Shown: piece after piece, positions 60,819-64,000 of the stretch
Layout of the letters: each line of letters starts with the position of its first letter
How positions within the stretch are numbered: position 1 is the stretch's first letter
Assembly (NCBI RefSeq): GCF_013201075.1
Contig: NZ_CP053708.1
Span: 2,795,501-2,859,500 of the forward strand
Length of the DNA stretch: 64,000 bases
Direction of reading: 5' to 3'
Origin: Lichenicola cladoniae
GTDB lineage: Bacteria > Pseudomonadota > Alphaproteobacteria > Acetobacterales > Acetobacteraceae
Position numbers and translations under genes: made by a program
Notes under the pieces: model-generated
Database searches by the model: none
What the model was told of the DNA's origin: nothing
Seen by the model: only the letters and a program-made list of their open reading frames with translations

Positions 60819-61727
60819 GTGAGACCGCCGACCATCATGGAATTTCGTACGCCAGGGTCCCGGGGTCGCGCTCCCCTCATAGGTGGCGGCATCGTCATAG
60901 CGGCCATCATAGTTGGTTTCGTGGCCCTCAATCCGTTCTACTCGGTCTCGTCGGGCTACATCGGCGTCAAGACGGTTTTCGGCGCCATCCAGCACGAGCA
61001 GCTCGATCCAGGCCTGCATTTCCGCACGCCGTTCATCTCGTCGATTCACGAAATCAGCGTGCAGCCGAACACCTCGGTTACGGACGAGACGGCGGCAACC
61101 CACGACCAGCAGAACGTCACCACACGCACCGCGGTGACCTGGAGCATCGATCCAGGCTTTGCCGATATCATCTACCAGAACTACCGAAGCCTGGACGCGC
61201 TGCAATCGATCATCCTGGCTCCGATTGTTGCAAACGATATGAAGGCCGTCATCAGCAAGTACGATGCGCAACAGCTTGTCACCGAGCGCGCCGCCGTCGC
61301 CGAGGAGATCGCCACGATCATCCTGAGGGATTTCGGCAGGTATCATGTGCTGGTCAGCCTGGGCGGCGTGAACATAACGAACCTCACCTTCTCGCAGCAA
61401 TACGACCAGGCGATCGAGGCAAAGCAGATCGCGCAGCAACAGGCCTTGCAGGCGAAATACACGCTGGAGCAGACGCAGACATCGTCGCAGGCGCAGGTCG
61501 TGCAGGCCAAGGCTGCCGCCGATGCGACGGTCGCGACGGCCGAGGGCCAGGCCAAGGCGACTATCCTGCAGGCCAATGCCGACGCCCAGGCCTACAAGGC
61601 AAAACAGGCAGCACTCAGCCCTGAGCTTCTACAGCTCACGGCGATGCAGCGCTGGAACGGCGTGTTGCCGACCTACATGGGCGGACAGGCACCGCTGCCG
61701 TTCCTGTCGATCCAGCCTCACCCGTAA
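60819..61727 (+). CDS. Prohibitin/SPFH-domain membrane protein
   Basis: A 302-residue stomatin/prohibitin-type (SPFH) protein: one N-terminal span IGGGIVIAAIIVGFVALNPF (~21-41), then the SPFH domain (VSSGYIGVKTVFGAIQHEQLDPGLHFRTPFISSIHEISVQ and TTRTAVTWSIDP, VTERAAVAEEIATIILRDFGRYHVLVSLGGVNITNLTF) and a coiled-coil C-terminal part (QYDQAIEAKQIAQQQALQAKYTLEQTQTSS, QAKAAADATVATAEGQAKA). These proteins form ring-like microdomain scaffolds in membranes and can modulate proteases such as FtsH. GTG start at 60819 has GGGAG eight bases upstream. No NfeD or FtsH gene is adjacent. Confidence 0.88.
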   Translation: MRPPTIMEFRTPGSRGRAPLIGGGIVIAAIIVGFVALNPFYSVSSGYIGVKTVFGAIQHEQLDPGLHFRTPFISSIHEISVQPNTSVTDETAATHDQQNVTTRTAVTWSIDPGFADIIYQNYRSLDALQSIILAPIVANDMKAVISKYDAQQLVTERAAVAEEIATIILRDFGRYHVLVSLGGVNITNLTFSQQYDQAIEAKQIAQQQALQAKYTLEQTQTSSQAQVVQAKAAADATVATAEGQAKATILQANADAQAYKAKQAALSPELLQLTAMQRWNGVLPTYMGGQAPLPFLSIQPHP

Positions 61728-61918
61728 TCGGATGGGCGCTGCCGCCGCATGCCTGTTCGTGTCGGTGCCGGGCTTGTCCCTACACCGACCCGCGGTTCTC
61801 GGCGTCGATCAAAGCCGCGATGCGTTAAAGTCCTGCGACTGACGAACTCCTTTCCCGGCACGTCTCCGAAGCAAGGATTTTCAACCAGGCCTCCGATCAG
61901 GGCAGACCGGAAGCTCCG

Positions 61919-64000
61919 CTAATGAACCGCGGAATGGTGGGGCCATTGCGGGCCGCCGAGCATTGGCGGAATATCCGCCAGGGGACGCGGGGGTGCGAAG
62001 AAATAGCCCTGTCCCTCGGAACATCCCAGACTGACAACCTGCTCCAATTGCCTGCGGGTCTCGATCCCTTCCGCAGTCGTTGGAATGCCGAGACTCCGGC
62101 ACAATTCCACGATTGCGCGGATGATTGCAGCACCACTCTTTCCCTCGCCCGCGGCAATAAACGAGCGGTCGATCTTTACCTTGTCGAATGGGTATTTCGA
62201 GATATAGCTCAGGGAGGAGTAGCCGATCCCGAAATCATCCATCGAAATCGACACGCCATAATCATGGAGCCGCCGGAGCATCGCCAGGGTAGCGTCGTCT
62301 TCATCGAGCAGGAGGCTTTCGGTAATTTCCAGCTCCAGGCGTCCCGGCGTCAGCCCCGCCCCTTCCAGGGCAGCTGCGACCGTTGCGGCCAGATCGCCCT
62401 TGGCGAACTGCACGGCCGAAAGGTTCACCGCCACCTTCGTGTCGGGCAACCACCCGACAGCATCGGCGCAGGCCTTGAAGAGAATCCATTTGCCGATCGG
62501 CTCGATCAGGCCGGTTTCCTCGGCCAGGCGAATGAATGCGTCTGGCGGCACGAGGCCGCGCACCGGATGCCGCCATCGGACGAGCGCCTCGAAAGCAATG
62601 ACCCGGTTCTGTGCCAGGTCGACGAGTGGCTGGTAATGCAGCTCGAATTCATTCCTGACCACCGCAAGACGAAGGTCCGCCACCAGTTGCCTGCGTTCTT
62701 GTGCACGGGCCTGCATTTCCGGCTCGAAGAACCTGAACCGGCTCTCGTCGTCCGACTTGGCATCGTATAGTGCCAGGTCGGCGCATTTCAGCACCTGCTC
62801 CACCTCTGTTCCATCCGTCGGCGCAATGGCGATGCCGATGCTGACCCCGGTGGTGACCTCATGCCCGTCTAACTCGTGCGGCTCGCCGAGCATCGTGACG
62901 ATCCGCGTTGCCAGGGTCTCGGCATCCTGTGGCTGCCGCAGGCCGAACTGGATGACGACGAACTCGTCGCCGCCGGGCCGCGCCACGACGCCGGTCTCGC
63001 GCGTGGCATCGAGCAGGCGGTTCGCCACCGAATGCAGCACCCCATCGCCGACGGCGTGCCCCAGCGTGTCGTTGACGTCCTTGAAGCGGTCGAGGTCGAG
63101 CGCAAGTATTGCGCAGCCTTCGCCACGCTGGCTCCGGAGCAGCGCATCCTCCAGCCGCTCCCGCAGCGCACGTCGGTTGAGCAGACCCGTCAGCTCGTCG
63201 TGCCGGGCCATGTGAGCGATACGTTCCTCGGCGTTGCGGCTGATCGTGATGTCCTGCGTGACACCGGCGAGGCGCATGGGCGCACCTTTCGTGTCGAACT
63301 CCGCATGCCCGGTCGATCGCAGCCAGCGCACCTCACCCTGTGGAAGCGTGATCCGGAACTCGATAGTCAGGCTGCCCTGGGCGTCTCCGCGCAACGCGCG
63401 ATCCAGAGCAACGGTCAGGGCCGGCCAGTCTTCCCGGTGCACGACCTGCCTGAGAGACGCCATGCGCGGCAAGGTGCCGACCTCCTGTCCATGGAGGGCC
63501 TCGAAGCCGTGCGAAAACCGAAGCGTGTCGCTCGCCGGATCCCACTCCCACGTGCTCATGCCTGCAGCCGAAATGGCACGAGCCAGCCGGGCCTCGCTTT
63601 CACGCAAGAGGGCTTGCCCCTGGCGGACGTCACCGATGACGCGAAACCGGTCCACCGCGGGCGCTAGAAGATTGGCGTAGCTGCTGAGGAAGATAGTGTC
63701 TTCCTCGGTGAACTTGCGCGCCGTGCGGCTGTCGACCTGCAGAATGCCGAACGGCGGCCTGTCCTTGCCGCCCTTGATGATCACATTGACGAAGGCCCTG
63801 ACGCCATTGTCCGTCAGGTAGGCCGGATACCTGAACCGTGTCTCCGTCTCGATATCGGGAGAGATTACCGGTTCTTGCAGCTTCAGGGCGTGGCCTTCGG
63901 AGGTGTCGTCGGCGGCGTAGATGGTTGCGATGCCGACGACACCGGGTTTCCAGCCTACCCCCGCGCGCACGAGTAGCGTGACCTGGTCTTCCTGTAATTC
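61919..64000 (-). CDS. GAF-PAS-GGDEF-EAL protein, 5' end outside window
   Basis: At least 693 residues; the frame stays open through the right edge, so the N-terminus is missing. Visible: a GAF domain (ELQEDQVTLLVRAGVGWKPG, GILQVDSRTARKFTEEDTIFLSSYANLLAPAVDRF), a PAS domain (~145-265 of the visible part; WEWDPASDTLRFSHGFEALHGQEV), GGDEF (ARPGGDEFVVIQ; the RxxD I-site reads RETG, so the feedback site is absent), and EAL with AFEALVRWRHPV, VNLSAVQFAKGD, LEITESLLLDED, MDDFGIGYSSLSYISKYP, KIDRSF and TAEGIET, all residues for phosphodiesterase activity. Cytosolic c-di-GMP enzyme that may do both reactions or mostly degrade. Confidence 0.9.
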   Translation of the reverse strand, partial: ELQEDQVTLLVRAGVGWKPGVVGIATIYAADDTSEGHALKLQEPVISPDIETETRFRYPAYLTDNGVRAFVNVIIKGGKDRPPFGILQVDSRTARKFTEEDTIFLSSYANLLAPAVDRFRVIGDVRQGQALLRESEARLARAISAAGMSTWEWDPASDTLRFSHGFEALHGQEVGTLPRMASLRQVVHREDWPALTVALDRALRGDAQGSLTIEFRITLPQGEVRWLRSTGHAEFDTKGAPMRLAGVTQDITISRNAEERIAHMARHDELTGLLNRRALRERLEDALLRSQRGEGCAILALDLDRFKDVNDTLGHAVGDGVLHSVANRLLDATRETGVVARPGGDEFVVIQFGLRQPQDAETLATRIVTMLGEPHELDGHEVTTGVSIGIAIAPTDGTEVEQVLKCADLALYDAKSDDESRFRFFEPEMQARAQERRQLVADLRLAVVRNEFELHYQPLVDLAQNRVIAFEALVRWRHPVRGLVPPDAFIRLAEETGLIEPIGKWILFKACADAVGWLPDTKVAVNLSAVQFAKGDLAATVAAALEGAGLTPGRLELEITESLLLDEDDATLAMLRRLHDYGVSISMDDFGIGYSSLSYISKYPFDKVKIDRSFIAAGEGKSGAAIIRAIVELCRSLGIPTTAEGIETRRQLEQVVSLGCSEGQGYFFAPPRPLADIPPMLGGPQWPHHSAVH

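Noticed and set aside
60624-61439. A 271-codon minus-strand frame over the SPFH gene
   Set aside because: Shadow of the SPFH protein gene, whose domain pattern and start signal are clear.

Overview
The window looks like the chromosome of a high-GC alphaproteobacterium, most likely in or near the family Acetobacteraceae. This rests on dense GC-rich coding with long antisense open frames, an alphaproteobacterial-type phosphoserine aminotransferase, an NDUFS4-like complex I subunit, an ELM1-like protein, PutA, a CbpA/CbpM pair, an acid-acting S53 peptidase and four tRNAs with encoded CCA. The genus cannot be fixed from sequence reading alone.

Left part (1-15,300): start of serC (cut by the window edge), DUF1330 protein, tRNA-Leu, cysH, a Tat-targeted SsuA-like binding protein, tRNA-Asn, an overlapping csaA-gpt pair followed by murQ, tRNA-Pro, a complex I accessory subunit and tRNA-Arg. 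A gene-poor, partly AT-rich stretch (5,662-7,558) holds one exported unknown protein. Then come cbpA-cbpM, divergent putA, three very small membrane or lipoprotein genes and a secreted S53 peptidase.

Middle (15,400-32,400): a DNA-repair group (ligase-associated helicase and phosphoesterase PdeM, then photolyase and a metallophosphatase), chorismate mutase, sixA and gltA, then ELM1-like, pyrE and murI. From 26,639 to 32,378 lies a compact cluster: a fatty-acid hydroxylase, two glycosyltransferases of the TIGR04282/TIGR04283 kind, an arsenosugar-type ArsM methyltransferase, a mercuric-reductase-like flavoprotein and a radical SAM enzyme. It is best read as an organoarsenical pathway with an unusual gene set.

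Right part (32,600-64,000): a CocE/NonD hydrolase, polyprenyl diphosphate synthase, a small methyltransferase, an exported protein, a DUF1348 protein, a 16-bp tandem repeat, a GAF-PAS-GGDEF-EAL sensor, a decayed IS5-type element with identifiable ends, a TonB-dependent receptor, hflX, an ABC-2 exporter and ilvD. After a 660-base, locally AT-rich gap come three overlapping genes (51,845-59,453): a COG1819-type glycosyltransferase, a one-module NRPS (C-A-T-TE, EntF-like, predicted to load glycine) and a penicillin-acylase-type Ntn hydrolase. This operon is the best candidate for an undescribed biosynthetic system. The end of the window carries a histidine phosphatase, an SPFH/prohibitin protein and most of a second GAF-PAS-GGDEF-EAL protein that runs off the right edge.
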